From: Leisingera sp. ANG59
GTDB taxonomy: Bacteria > Pseudomonadota > Alphaproteobacteria > Rhodobacterales > Rhodobacteraceae
NCBI RefSeq assembly: GCF_013317235.1
Contig: NZ_WLCM01000029.1
Location: 1 to 33,132, forward strand
Direction of reading: 5' to 3'
DNA: 33,132 bases
A program made the position numbers and the translations under genes. Below, one piece after another: positions 19,601 to 26,916 of this stretch (positions within the stretch are counted from its first letter, which is position 1; the number at the start of each line of letters is the position of its first letter). Under the pieces are notes generated by a model, which did not search any database, had not been told where the DNA came from, and was given only the letters and a program-made list of their open reading frames with translations.

Positions 19601-20145
19601 CGGCCTATGTCAAACGGTTCACCAAACCGGCGATCGAGACATGTGAAGCGGCAGACGGCGCACCGCTCTCGGCATCGGATGTGACGGATCTTCTGAAGCA
19701 GGTACCAGCGGCCGAGCGCGTCGAGATCGAGACAACGATTCTGCCTGGACCGACCGGTGAATCCAACATGCTGTCGACCTTTGGGCGAGGGGTGATCCTG
19801 TGCTTGGGGCCAACCGCCGAACTGGCGAAACGTCAAGCGCAAATTGCCGAAGCGAATGGTTGTCGCGCGGTGCAGATCGCGCCGGGGGCCGAGGGAGAGC
19901 ATGCCCTGAATGGCAGCCTGGATCTTCGTGATCTGGCCAATCTGGAAGGGTATCACGGTGTCGCCTATTGGGGATCTGAAGACGCGCTGCGCGAAGCGCG
20001 CATTGCGCTGGCGGGTCGTGAGGGACGTTTGATCCCGCTGCTGGCGGAACTCGATCTTGCCGAGCGTTGTCTGTTGGAACGGCACATCTGCATTGACACC
20101 ACTGCTGCTGGCGGCAACGCCTCGTTGCTGGCCGAAGCAAGCTGA
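16669..20145 (+). CDS. putA: Bifunctional proline dehydrogenase / L-glutamate-gamma-semialdehyde dehydrogenase
   Basis: This 1158-residue PutA oxidises proline to P5C with FAD and then the semialdehyde to glutamate with NAD. The PRODH barrel (about 180-480) includes RLVKGAYWDTEIKRAQ and LVRRLLENGANSSF with the paired arginines 458-459. The aldehyde dehydrogenase domain (about 540-990) has ISPWNFPLAIFTGQ, FTGSTATAQRI, general-base glutamate 766 in ETGGLNAM and catalytic Cys800 in SAGQRCSALR. A C-terminal domain of about 150 residues helps close the channelling tunnel, as in type B PutAs. There is no N-terminal ribbon-helix-helix, so it is not its own repressor, in line with the divergent putR. 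AGGGAG fixes ATG 16669. Confidence 0.96.
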   Translation: MTASQEIRTQIRAYHTRDEKLVIGELIEGAGITETQRENIKRDAVALINGIRNDAKPGLMDVFLAEYGLSTDEGVALMCLAEALLRVPDADTIDALIEDKIAPSEWGKHLGHSSSSLVNASTWALMLTGKVLNDDQPGIAGVLRGAVKRLGEPVIRTAVGRAMKEMGAQFVLGQTIEEALQRGKKNVGKGYTYSYDMLGEAALTQADADTFFDAYSGAIRKLAGQCTSEDIRENPGISIKLSALHPRYEVGQKARVMEELVPRTLELAQAAKAAGMGLNIDAEEADRLDISLDVIEAVLRDPSLRGWDGFGVVVQAYGRRASHVLDWLYALATELDRKIMVRLVKGAYWDTEIKRAQVEGLEGFPLFTQKVATDISYIANAKKLLGYTDRIYPQFATHNAQTVAAVLELADDPSKYEFQRLHGMGEALHKITRNNNGTRCRIYAPVGAHRDLLAYLVRRLLENGANSSFVNQIVDETVPAEVVAADPFNVYDPDASNTAVLRPIDLYGEERDNSRGWDLHSVDDLADLEKARTPFQAIQWNVGPATVAAAEGGEAETVRNPADPTDQVGEVTLASAEDVEAALENAAPWTASPEERRKVLFRAADLYEEHYGEIFAALTREAGKTPMDAIAELREAVDFLRYYGARGTELDQPARGIFTCISPWNFPLAIFTGQIAAALAAGNGVLAKPAESTAINAAIAVRLMHKAGVPAEALQLLPGHGAVVGAALTSDARIAGVCFTGSTATAQRINRTMAAQIDPTAPLIAETGGLNAMIVDSTALPEQAIKDIIASAFQSAGQRCSALRCLYVQEDVAETFLEMLFGAMDEQVVGNPWDLSTDIGPVINEKARSGIQDYIDAARAEGRIMKEQTIPNQGTFVAPTVIRVNGIEDMEREIFGPVLHFATFKSRDLDKVVDTINASRFGLTFGMHSRIDDRIQQVTERLNVGNMYINRNQIGAIVGSQPFGGEGLSGTGPKAGGPAYVKRFTKPAIETCEAADGAPLSASDVTDLLKQVPAAERVEIETTILPGPTGESNMLSTFGRGVILCLGPTAELAKRQAQIAEANGCRAVQIAPGAEGEHALNGSLDLRDLANLEGYHGVAYWGSEDALREARIALAGREGRLIPLLAELDLAERCLLERHICIDTTAAGGNASLLAEAS

Positions 20146-20167
20146 CACGGAAATTGTAAATAGTTTT

Positions 20168-20209
20168 TGCAATGAAAGAACCAGCATGCCGGCCGTTTCT
20201 TTCATTGCA
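20168..20209. repeat. 13-bp inverted repeat between putA and the decarboxylase gene
   Basis: TGCAATGAAAGAA at 20168-20180 and its exact complement at 20197-20209 flank a 16-bp spacer. They lie in the 102-bp gap after putA and 38 bp before the next start. As RNA it would be a 13-bp hairpin without a T-tract. As DNA it is a long dyad that could be an operator. It may insulate or attenuate transcription from putA into the next operon. Confidence 0.55.
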
Positions 20210-20247
20210 GACGCGAATGACCGAAAGTTAGATTTAAAGGGCCCGAG

Positions 20248-22983
20248 ATGCTGAATGAGAATAAATACTACTCGGCCATACAGCTGAGGTCAGATCACTG
20301 GAACGCGCTGCGCGAAGACTTACGGCGCCTGGTAAATGCTGGACAAAGCCGCGACACTTCCAAGGATCGGGCAGCGGTGATTGCGCTGTTCGACTCGCTG
20401 TCACTTACGGAAACCTTCTGGGCCTTTCCCGGGGTTCAGGCCTTCGATCACATTCGGCGGCAATTCGAACACGGTAATTATACCGATGCCGCCTTTTCGG
20501 TCGAACGCGTCACCCGCGCACTGACCTCGGGGGCTTATCGCCGCCGCCACATTCCTCTCGACCGGGAAGTGTCGGATATCGAGGATTACGAAGACGAGGC
20601 GATGCAGTCGGTCGAGGCACGCGCACTGGCCAAGCCCTATTTCGAGGTGATGATCGTCGATGACTTGAACGAGCATCAGGAGCGTTGGCTGAAGTCGAAC
20701 TTTCAGCGCATGCAGCGCCCCGAGGACCCGTTTCACTATCAACCCGTCATCGTACCCAGTTTTGAAGACGCGCTGATCGGCGTTCTGTTCAATTACAACA
20801 TTCAGGCCATCGTAGTGCGTCCTGGGCTGCGGCTGCGCTCGAAGGTCGAGTCGCCGGTCTTGACCCGTTATCTGGAGCTGGTCGGAGGTGCCGACTATCT
20901 GAACACGCTGCAAAACGACGCCTACGGCCCCGAGCTTTGCCGCCTGATCGCCGAGGTCCGCCCCGAGTTGGATGCCTACTTGGTGACCGACCGATCCGTC
21001 GAGGAGATCGCGGGATTCGACCTGGGGATCTGCCGGCGGGTATTCTACAATCAGGAAGACTTTGTCGAACTGCACCTGAACATCATCCGGGGGGTGCAAT
21101 CGCGCTACAAGACGCCGTTCTTTACCGCGCTCAAGGATTTTTCGGCACAACCCACCGGCGTGTTCCATGCGATGCCGATCAGCCGTGGCAAGTCAATCTC
21201 GCGCAGTCACTGGATTCAGGACATGGGCGCCTTTTATGGTCCCAACATCTTCCTGGCGGAAACTTCGGCCACGTCGGGTGGTCTCGACAGTCTGCTGGAA
21301 CCGCACGGGCCGATCAAGGAAGCGCAGGAACTGGCCAGCCGGGCCTTCGGATCGAAACAGACCTTCTTTGCCACCAACGGGACCTCGACCTGCAACAAGA
21401 TCGTGGTGCAGGCGCTGGTGCGCCCCGGTGATATCGTGCTGGTCGACCGCGATTGCCATAAATCACACCATTACGGCATGGTGCTGGCCGGTGCGCAGGT
21501 CTGCTATCTCGATAGCTATCCGATCAATGAATACTCAATGTATGGCGCGGTCCCGCTGCATGAGATCAAGCATCAACTGCTGGAGTTGAAAGCGGCGGGC
21601 AAGCTGGACAAGGTGCGCATGCTGTTGCTGACCAACTGCACATTCGACGGCATTGTGTATAACGTCGAGCGGGTGATGGAAGAATGCCTGGCGATTAAGC
21701 CCGACCTGATCTTCCTGTGGGACGAGGCCTGGTTTGCCTTTGCCCGGTTCAGTCCGACCTATCGTAAACGCACCGGCATGGCGGCGGCAAACACGCTGCG
21801 GCGCCGGTTGCGTTCGGAAAAATATGCCCAGGCCTATGCCGCGCAACAGGCCGAATTGGCCGATGCGGATAACGAAACGCTGCTGAACACCCGTTTGCTG
21901 CCACCGCCCGATGCGCGGGTGCGGGTTTATACCACGCAGTCGACGCACAAGACGCTGACTTCGCTGCGGCAGGGATCGATGATCCACGTCAACGATCAGG
22001 AATTCAAAGGCGAGGTGGAACAGGCCTTCCACGAAGCCTACATGACCCACACCTCGACTTCACCCAACTATCAGATCATCGCTTCGCTTGATGTCGGGCG
22101 TCGTCAGGTTGAGCTGGAGGGATATGAGTTCGTGCAGCGCCAACAAGAGGCGGCGATGTCGCTGCGCAAGGCGATCATGACCCATCCGCTGCTGCAGAAA
22201 TATTTCAAGGTCCTCACTGCCGCCGACATGATCCCCGAGGCGCATCGTGAAAGCGGTTTCTCAAGCTACTATGACGCCGATACCGGCTGGTCCGGCGATC
22301 AGCACGATTCATGGGTGCAGGATGAATTCGCCTTGGATGCCACGCGTGTGACACTGGCGGTGGGCCATACCGGCTGGGAAGGGGACACGTTCAAGACCAA
22401 GATCCTGATGGATAAATACGGGATCCAGATCAACAAAACCTCACGCAATACCGTGCTGTTCATGACCAATATCGGCACAACGCGATCCTCGATCGCCTAT
22501 CTGATCGAGGTGCTGGTCGAGATTGCAAAGGATCTGGACGACCTCTTGGACGACGCGTCGCGCATGGAACGGCTGGGTTTTGAGCGCCGGGTTGCCAACC
22601 TGATGGAAGATCTGCCGCCCTTGCCCGATTTCAGCCGGTTCCACGATGCGTTCCGCGCCGGTGCGGAAACCCCTGAAGGCGATATTCGCAGTGCTTTCTT
22701 TCTCGCCTATGACGACAACAATTGTGACTATCTGGAACTCGATGGCTCGATCAAGGCCGCGATGGAAAGCGGTCAGGACGTAGTCTCAGCCAGCTTCATC
22801 ATTCCCTATCCGCCCGGGTTTCCGATCCTGGTTCCCGGGCAGGTGATCAGCGAGGAAATTCTCGCATTCATGCGCGCGCTCGACGTCAGCGAAATTCACG
22901 GCTATCGGCCGGAGCTGGGTCTGCGCGTTTTCACTCAAGAGGCCTTGGAGGCACAAACAAAAACAAACAGAAAATCGAACTGA
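20248..22983 (+). CDS. PLP-dependent Orn/Lys/Arg decarboxylase-family protein, large form
   Basis: This 911-residue fold-type-I decarboxylase belongs to the bacterial ornithine/lysine/arginine group, which makes an amine and CO2. Key parts are an extended N-terminus of about 130 residues, a receiver-like wing domain (from AKPYFEVMIVDD), the large domain with TSATSGGLDSLLEPHGPI and FFATNGTSTCNKIV, and the cofactor aspartate D492 in DEAWFAF. The Schiff-base lysine K568 lies in TQSTHKTLTSLRQGSMIHV, and the C-terminal domain has IPYPPGFPILVPGQVISEE. It is longer than E. coli enzymes (about 710-755), partly through an insertion of about 40 charged residues between D492 and K568. It leads an operon with an ATP-grasp ligase 12 bp downstream. 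The amino-acid substrate is not known. Confidence 0.85.
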   Translation: MLNENKYYSAIQLRSDHWNALREDLRRLVNAGQSRDTSKDRAAVIALFDSLSLTETFWAFPGVQAFDHIRRQFEHGNYTDAAFSVERVTRALTSGAYRRRHIPLDREVSDIEDYEDEAMQSVEARALAKPYFEVMIVDDLNEHQERWLKSNFQRMQRPEDPFHYQPVIVPSFEDALIGVLFNYNIQAIVVRPGLRLRSKVESPVLTRYLELVGGADYLNTLQNDAYGPELCRLIAEVRPELDAYLVTDRSVEEIAGFDLGICRRVFYNQEDFVELHLNIIRGVQSRYKTPFFTALKDFSAQPTGVFHAMPISRGKSISRSHWIQDMGAFYGPNIFLAETSATSGGLDSLLEPHGPIKEAQELASRAFGSKQTFFATNGTSTCNKIVVQALVRPGDIVLVDRDCHKSHHYGMVLAGAQVCYLDSYPINEYSMYGAVPLHEIKHQLLELKAAGKLDKVRMLLLTNCTFDGIVYNVERVMEECLAIKPDLIFLWDEAWFAFARFSPTYRKRTGMAAANTLRRRLRSEKYAQAYAAQQAELADADNETLLNTRLLPPPDARVRVYTTQSTHKTLTSLRQGSMIHVNDQEFKGEVEQAFHEAYMTHTSTSPNYQIIASLDVGRRQVELEGYEFVQRQQEAAMSLRKAIMTHPLLQKYFKVLTAADMIPEAHRESGFSSYYDADTGWSGDQHDSWVQDEFALDATRVTLAVGHTGWEGDTFKTKILMDKYGIQINKTSRNTVLFMTNIGTTRSSIAYLIEVLVEIAKDLDDLLDDASRMERLGFERRVANLMEDLPPLPDFSRFHDAFRAGAETPEGDIRSAFFLAYDDNNCDYLELDGSIKAAMESGQDVVSASFIIPYPPGFPILVPGQVISEEILAFMRALDVSEIHGYRPELGLRVFTQEALEAQTKTNRKSN

Positions 22984-22995
22984 GGGAGATATCTG

Positions 22996-24456
22996 ATGCC
23001 CACGACTGTACTAAACAACATTTCGGAAATCCGGCGGCATTTTCATCGCAACGAAGAGCCGATATATTTTGTGTCCGCGACCAACTTCAATCTGTTGGGG
23101 CTGGATGAATGGAGCAAGAACTTCAAATACATCTGCTATATCGATTGCTATGATGGCCGGCACCCAAATACATTTATCCCCTCTGAAGCACCGCATGCCG
23201 AATTCCAGTCGATCGAAGAGATCAACAACTACCTCTTGCAGCATAAAGAGGTGATCGACCTGGTGAAGCGGCGTGGCGGCAAGCCGAAGTTCGTCTTCCT
23301 GATGTTCGACGAGGAAACCGAGCGCCTGGTGAAGGAGCTGGGCGGCGAGATCTGGTTCCCCAAGGCCAAGCTGCGGACCAAGATGGACGACAAGATCGAA
23401 ACCGTCCGCATTGGCAACAAGGCCGGTGTACCTTCGGTGCCCAACACGCTGAGCAAGGTGGAAAGCTACGCGCATCTGGAAGAGATCTCGCAAGAGGCGG
23501 GGCTTGGAAATGACCTGGTGCTGCAGTCGGCCTTCGGCGACAGTGGCCACACAACCTTCTTCATCAAGTCCGAGGCCGACTTCCGCAAGCACGAGCACGA
23601 GATCGTCGATCAGGGCGAAATCAAGATCATGAAGCGGATCGACTGCCGTGGATCGGCAATCGAAGGCTGTGCGACCAAGGAAGGCACCATCGTCGGCCCG
23701 CTGATGACCGAATTGGTTGGTTTTAAAGAACTGACCCCCTATCGCGGTGGCTGGTGTGGTAACGAAATCTTCTCGACGGCCTTCCCGCCGAAGATCCGCC
23801 AGAAGGCCCGCGAGCTGACCTTCAAATTCGGCGAACAGCTGCGCAAGGAAGGCTATCGCGGTTATTTCGAACTGGATTTCCTGATCGACAAGAAAACCAA
23901 CGACATCTGGCTAGGCGAGCTGAATCCGCGTATCACCGGCGCGTCGTCGATGACCAACCACGCGGCTTTCGCGCATGCGGATGCGCCGCTGTTCCTGTTC
24001 CACCTGCTTGAGTTCTCCAAGCGCAAGTTCAAGTTGGACGTGGACGAGCTGAACGGACGCTGGGCCGATCCCAAGATGATCGACAGCTGGTCACAGATGG
24101 TGATCAAGCATACCGAAGACAGCGTCGACATCGTGACCGAGATGCCCGAAACCGGGATCTACCACATGCTGGAAGACGGTCGCGTGGTTTATGACCGGTT
24201 CGACTATCACAGACGTGCGGTTGAAAGCGAAAACGAAGCGTTCTTCCTGCGCATCCTCAAGCCTGGCGATTACCGCTATGAAGGGGCCGATATCGGTATC
24301 CTGGTGACCCGCGGCCGTTCAATGACGCCGAATTTCCAGCTGAACGAACGCGGCAAGCGCTGGATTCACGGCATCAAGAACGCGGTCAGCGCCAAGCCGA
24401 TCAGTTCGGCGGCCGCCGGTCCTGAATTCGCCGATCCTGCCTTCAAGATGCTGTGA
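22996..24456 (+). CDS. ATP-grasp ligase-like protein (often labelled biotin carboxylase)
   Basis: This 486-residue protein has the ATP-grasp layout: an N-terminal pre-ATP-grasp region (PIYFVSATNFNLLGLDEW), a central K/R-rich nucleotide subdomain (LRTKMDDKIETVRIGNKAGV), and the metal-binding core YFELDFLIDKKTNDIWLGEL followed by NPRITG, with E308 and N310 as ligands and R312. ATP-grasp enzymes activate a carboxylate as acyl-phosphate and join it to an amine or thiol. No biotin-carboxylase-specific partner (biotin carrier, carboxyltransferase) is nearby, so biotin carboxylation is unlikely. Its place between a decarboxylase and an Ntn hydrolase suggests amide formation with an amine. The start is preceded by GAGGGAG. 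Its stop overlaps the next start. Confidence 0.8.
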   Translation: MPTTVLNNISEIRRHFHRNEEPIYFVSATNFNLLGLDEWSKNFKYICYIDCYDGRHPNTFIPSEAPHAEFQSIEEINNYLLQHKEVIDLVKRRGGKPKFVFLMFDEETERLVKELGGEIWFPKAKLRTKMDDKIETVRIGNKAGVPSVPNTLSKVESYAHLEEISQEAGLGNDLVLQSAFGDSGHTTFFIKSEADFRKHEHEIVDQGEIKIMKRIDCRGSAIEGCATKEGTIVGPLMTELVGFKELTPYRGGWCGNEIFSTAFPPKIRQKARELTFKFGEQLRKEGYRGYFELDFLIDKKTNDIWLGELNPRITGASSMTNHAAFAHADAPLFLFHLLEFSKRKFKLDVDELNGRWADPKMIDSWSQMVIKHTEDSVDIVTEMPETGIYHMLEDGRVVYDRFDYHRRAVESENEAFFLRILKPGDYRYEGADIGILVTRGRSMTPNFQLNERGKRWIHGIKNAVSAKPISSAAAGPEFADPAFKML

Positions 24457-25457
24457 CGCTGGCGGAGGATGAGATCAGCATATCCACGCATATGACCTGG
24501 CGTTCCGTCGGGGAAGACGCGCCCGGCCCGAAATGGGCCGGGCTGTTTCAGGAATATTGGCCGGCCTATCATCAATGGTGGGTTCGTGACGGTATCGAGG
24601 CCCGGCCATCCTATCTGGAAGGGGTACGCGCGCTTGAAAAATACATGCCCGAGATCGTGCCGCTTTACGAAGAGCTGTGCGAATGGGCAGGCGGTTCGGA
24701 TTCAGCGGCGCGGTTTCTGAGTTTCTATTGTCCGCCGCCCTATCTGACAGGCTGCTCACAAGCGATCTGGCCGGGCAAGGAACCGGTGTTGGTGCGCAAC
24801 TACGACTACAGCCCGCAAGCCTTCGACAAGCTGATCCTCAAAACCAATTGGCAAGGGCGCGGTGTCATTGGCACCAGTGATGGCATGTTTGGACTGGTCG
24901 ACGGTGTGAACGATGCCGGTTTGGCGGTGTCGTTGACCTTTGGTGGTCGTCGGGTGGTGGGCGATGGGTTCGGGGTACCGCTGATTATCCGCTATATCTT
25001 GCAGACTTGCGAAACTGCGAAGGAAGCGGGTGAAGCGCTCAAACGCGTTCCGTCGCATATGAGCTATAATGTCACCGTGCTGGATGCCAAACGCAATTAC
25101 CTGACCGCGTTGATGGCTCCGGACCGTCCCACCGCGCTGACGCATTCGCCGGTCGCCACCAACCACCAGGAACGGGTCGAGTGGGAATCCCACGCCCGGT
25201 TCACGGCGACGGTTGAGCGCGAAAGATACCTGCTGCAGCGTCTGACACTGCATGTCGAACCAATCGAGAAATTCGTCCGCGCTTTCCTGCGGCCACCGCT
25301 TTATTCGACCGCGTTCAGTCGTGGCTTCGGCACGCTTTACACCGCTGTCTATCGTCCTAAGCGCCGGTCGATAAGCCTGTGCTGGCCGAATGTTCGTTGG
25401 GAACTGTCCCTGACCTCTTTCAAAGAAACGAGTTGTCGGATCGATCTTCCGCCATGA
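24453..25457 (+). CDS. C45/AAT-like Ntn hydrolase (acyl-CoA:6-APA acyltransferase family)
   Basis: This 334-residue protein resembles acyl-coenzyme A:6-aminopenicillanate acyltransferases and related C45 peptidases. The signature is YLTGCSQAIWPGKEPVLVRN, then YDYSP. The Gly100-Cys101 pair matches the position where such enzymes self-cleave to expose an N-terminal cysteine nucleophile. Downstream parts include DGMFGLVDGVNDAGLAVSLTFGGR and ALTHSPVATNHQE. The likely reaction is amide-bond hydrolysis or acyl transfer. No signal peptide is seen, so it is probably cytoplasmic. I chose GTG 24453, which shares GTGA with the upstream stop. ATG 24492 is an alternative, and GGAGG at 24464-24468 is not at good spacing for either. 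Confidence 0.78.
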   Translation: MTLAEDEISISTHMTWRSVGEDAPGPKWAGLFQEYWPAYHQWWVRDGIEARPSYLEGVRALEKYMPEIVPLYEELCEWAGGSDSAARFLSFYCPPPYLTGCSQAIWPGKEPVLVRNYDYSPQAFDKLILKTNWQGRGVIGTSDGMFGLVDGVNDAGLAVSLTFGGRRVVGDGFGVPLIIRYILQTCETAKEAGEALKRVPSHMSYNVTVLDAKRNYLTALMAPDRPTALTHSPVATNHQERVEWESHARFTATVERERYLLQRLTLHVEPIEKFVRAFLRPPLYSTAFSRGFGTLYTAVYRPKRRSISLCWPNVRWELSLTSFKETSCRIDLPP

Positions 25458-25834
25458 AGCGCCGAATATTGGGCCTTCGATGGCCGTCAGAGCCTGACGC
25501 GCGGCAACTGAATGCAAGCTGATCTGCAGCCCAAGAAAGCCGCAAAAAACCAACCGAAAATTCTGAAAAAAGCAGCTGGTGTTGCCATCCGGGGCGATCA
25601 CCCAACGGAGACGTCATATTTGGGTAAATCACCCAGCCAATACCGGTATTTGGTCGTTCCGGCTATTGTTTGCGAAATCACCGAAATGGTATTCCTGTTT
25701 AACGAACTGCCAACACCGTCAGAACTGAAGGATCACCTGCTCGAACTCCAGCATGCGTTGGGGTCCGACCCATTTTTTGTACCTGCGTGATGTAGCGTTC
25801 ATCGGAAACCACCAACCTCAAGGGAGAGTACCAA
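25458..25834. promoter_or_regulatory. Leader/promoter region of the TRAP operon with two palindromes
   Basis: The 377-bp gap before dctP holds two close dyads: TGGGT-N5-ACCCA at 25621-25635 and the perfect 12-bp palindrome AATACCGGTATT at 25639-25650, about 185 bp upstream of the dctP start. A 92-codon frame at 25512-25790 is present but has no ribosome site or family resemblance, so I read the region as non-coding. It probably gives the TRAP genes their own regulated promoter, separate from the decarboxylase operon. Confidence 0.5.
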
Positions 25835-26839
25835 ATGAAGTTTTCTTCGATCATCAAAGGCCTGCAGATCGGCGCCGTTGCATCGCTGCTGGCACTGCCG
25901 GCAAGCGCCGGCGACATGCGCCTGAAATTTGCCGGCGTGTTCCCGGTCGACCATCAGGGTTCCAAGATGATGGAACAGATCAAGACCGATATCGAGGCCG
26001 CTGATGTTGGCTTGCGGGTCTCGGTTTTCCCGGCCAACCAGCTGGGATCCGGCGAAGCGCTGCTGGAAGACGTCGCGCGTGGCAACATCGATTTCGCCGC
26101 TGCTTTCCTGTATGCAGATACCGACCAGCGGCTGGAATTCCTGTCGATGCCGTTCCTGGTCAACAACTGGGATGAAATGAACTCGGTCATCCGTGATCTG
26201 GATTCCGAATACAACGTCATCCTGAACGAAATCCTGGCCGATCACGGCGTTCGCGTGCTGGGCCAGAACCCCGAAGGCTTCGTGGGCATCGTTGCCACCG
26301 AAGAGCCCAAGAACTGGAACAACTTCGACGCCAAAGACATGAACATCCGTGTCTGGTCGTCGAATGTCGTGAAGTCGATGGTCGAAACCCTGGGCTTCCA
26401 GGCCACCACCATGTCCTGGGGTGACATCTTCCCGGCGATCCAGTCGGGCATCGTGGACGGCGCCATCTGCTGCACCAAGACCGCGACCTACTCGATCTTT
26501 GCGCAAAGCAACGTGGGGTCGCACTTCGTCCAGTACAACTCGATCCCGGAAAACACCACTTACTACGCATCGCAGAAAACCTGGGACGAGCTGAACGAAG
26601 AACAGCGCGCCGTGGTTCAGGCCGCGTTCACCAAAGCGTCGGACGATTTCTTTGCCTTTAACCGTGAAAGCGATGCGGCCTTCGAACAGAAGCTGGTCGA
26701 AAGCGGCTACACCATCCTGAAGCTGTCGCCGGAAGAGCAGCAGGCGATGGCCAACAAGGTGCGCACCGATATCTGGCCGCTACTGGAAGACAGCGTTGGC
26801 AAGGATCTGATCGATCGTCTGCTTGCCAGCTTGAACTAA
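25835..26839 (+). CDS. dctP: TRAP transporter periplasmic substrate-binding protein
   Basis: This 334-residue DctP-family protein has a signal peptide (cleavage near PASA/GDM, residue 26). The ligand-binding core contains the conserved arginine R172 in DMNIRVWSS, which clamps the carboxylate of ligands. TTMSWGDIFPAIQSGIVDGA is the second family block. An unusual Cys pair follows (ICCTK). It delivers a carboxylate-bearing solute to DctQM. AGGGAGA precedes ATG 25835. Given its neighbours, an amino acid, amine conjugate or related carboxylate is a better guess than a C4-dicarboxylate, but the ligand is not determined. Confidence 0.92.
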   Translation: MKFSSIIKGLQIGAVASLLALPASAGDMRLKFAGVFPVDHQGSKMMEQIKTDIEAADVGLRVSVFPANQLGSGEALLEDVARGNIDFAAAFLYADTDQRLEFLSMPFLVNNWDEMNSVIRDLDSEYNVILNEILADHGVRVLGQNPEGFVGIVATEEPKNWNNFDAKDMNIRVWSSNVVKSMVETLGFQATTMSWGDIFPAIQSGIVDGAICCTKTATYSIFAQSNVGSHFVQYNSIPENTTYYASQKTWDELNEEQRAVVQAAFTKASDDFFAFNRESDAAFEQKLVESGYTILKLSPEEQQAMANKVRTDIWPLLEDSVGKDLIDRLLASLN

Positions 26840-26859
26840 GCATCACGTCGAAAATTTGA

Positions 26860-26883
26860 GAGGGGCCGCAACGGCGGCCCCTC
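26860..26883 (+). promoter_or_regulatory. Stem-loop between dctP and dctQ
   Basis: A perfect 10-bp stem (GAGGGGCCGC at 26860-26869, GCGGCCCCTC at 26874-26883, loop AACG) follows dctP by 20 bp. It is followed by an A/T-rich but not T-only stretch. Like the hairpin after tctC, it probably protects or partly terminates the message, giving more binding protein than membrane subunits. Confidence 0.65.
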
Positions 26884-26916
26884 AATAATAATAACCGTTT
26901 TGGAGAACAGGGACGA

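Noticed and set aside
18067-20205. A 712-codon open frame on the minus strand opposite putA
   Set aside because: It mirrors the strongly supported putA frame, is rich in His/Arg/Gln as expected of a GC-rich antisense frame, and has no recognisable domain. The same holds for long minus-strand frames opposite tctA, aacS, dctM and gabD.
22996-24456. Calling the ATP-grasp protein a biotin carboxylase
   Set aside because: No biotin carrier or carboxyltransferase gene is present, and the core motifs only establish the ATP-grasp fold. The label is likely an annotation carry-over.
25512-25790. A 92-codon plus-strand frame before dctP
   Set aside because: No ribosome site, no family resemblance, and it covers the palindromes of the presumed promoter. 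Treated as non-coding.
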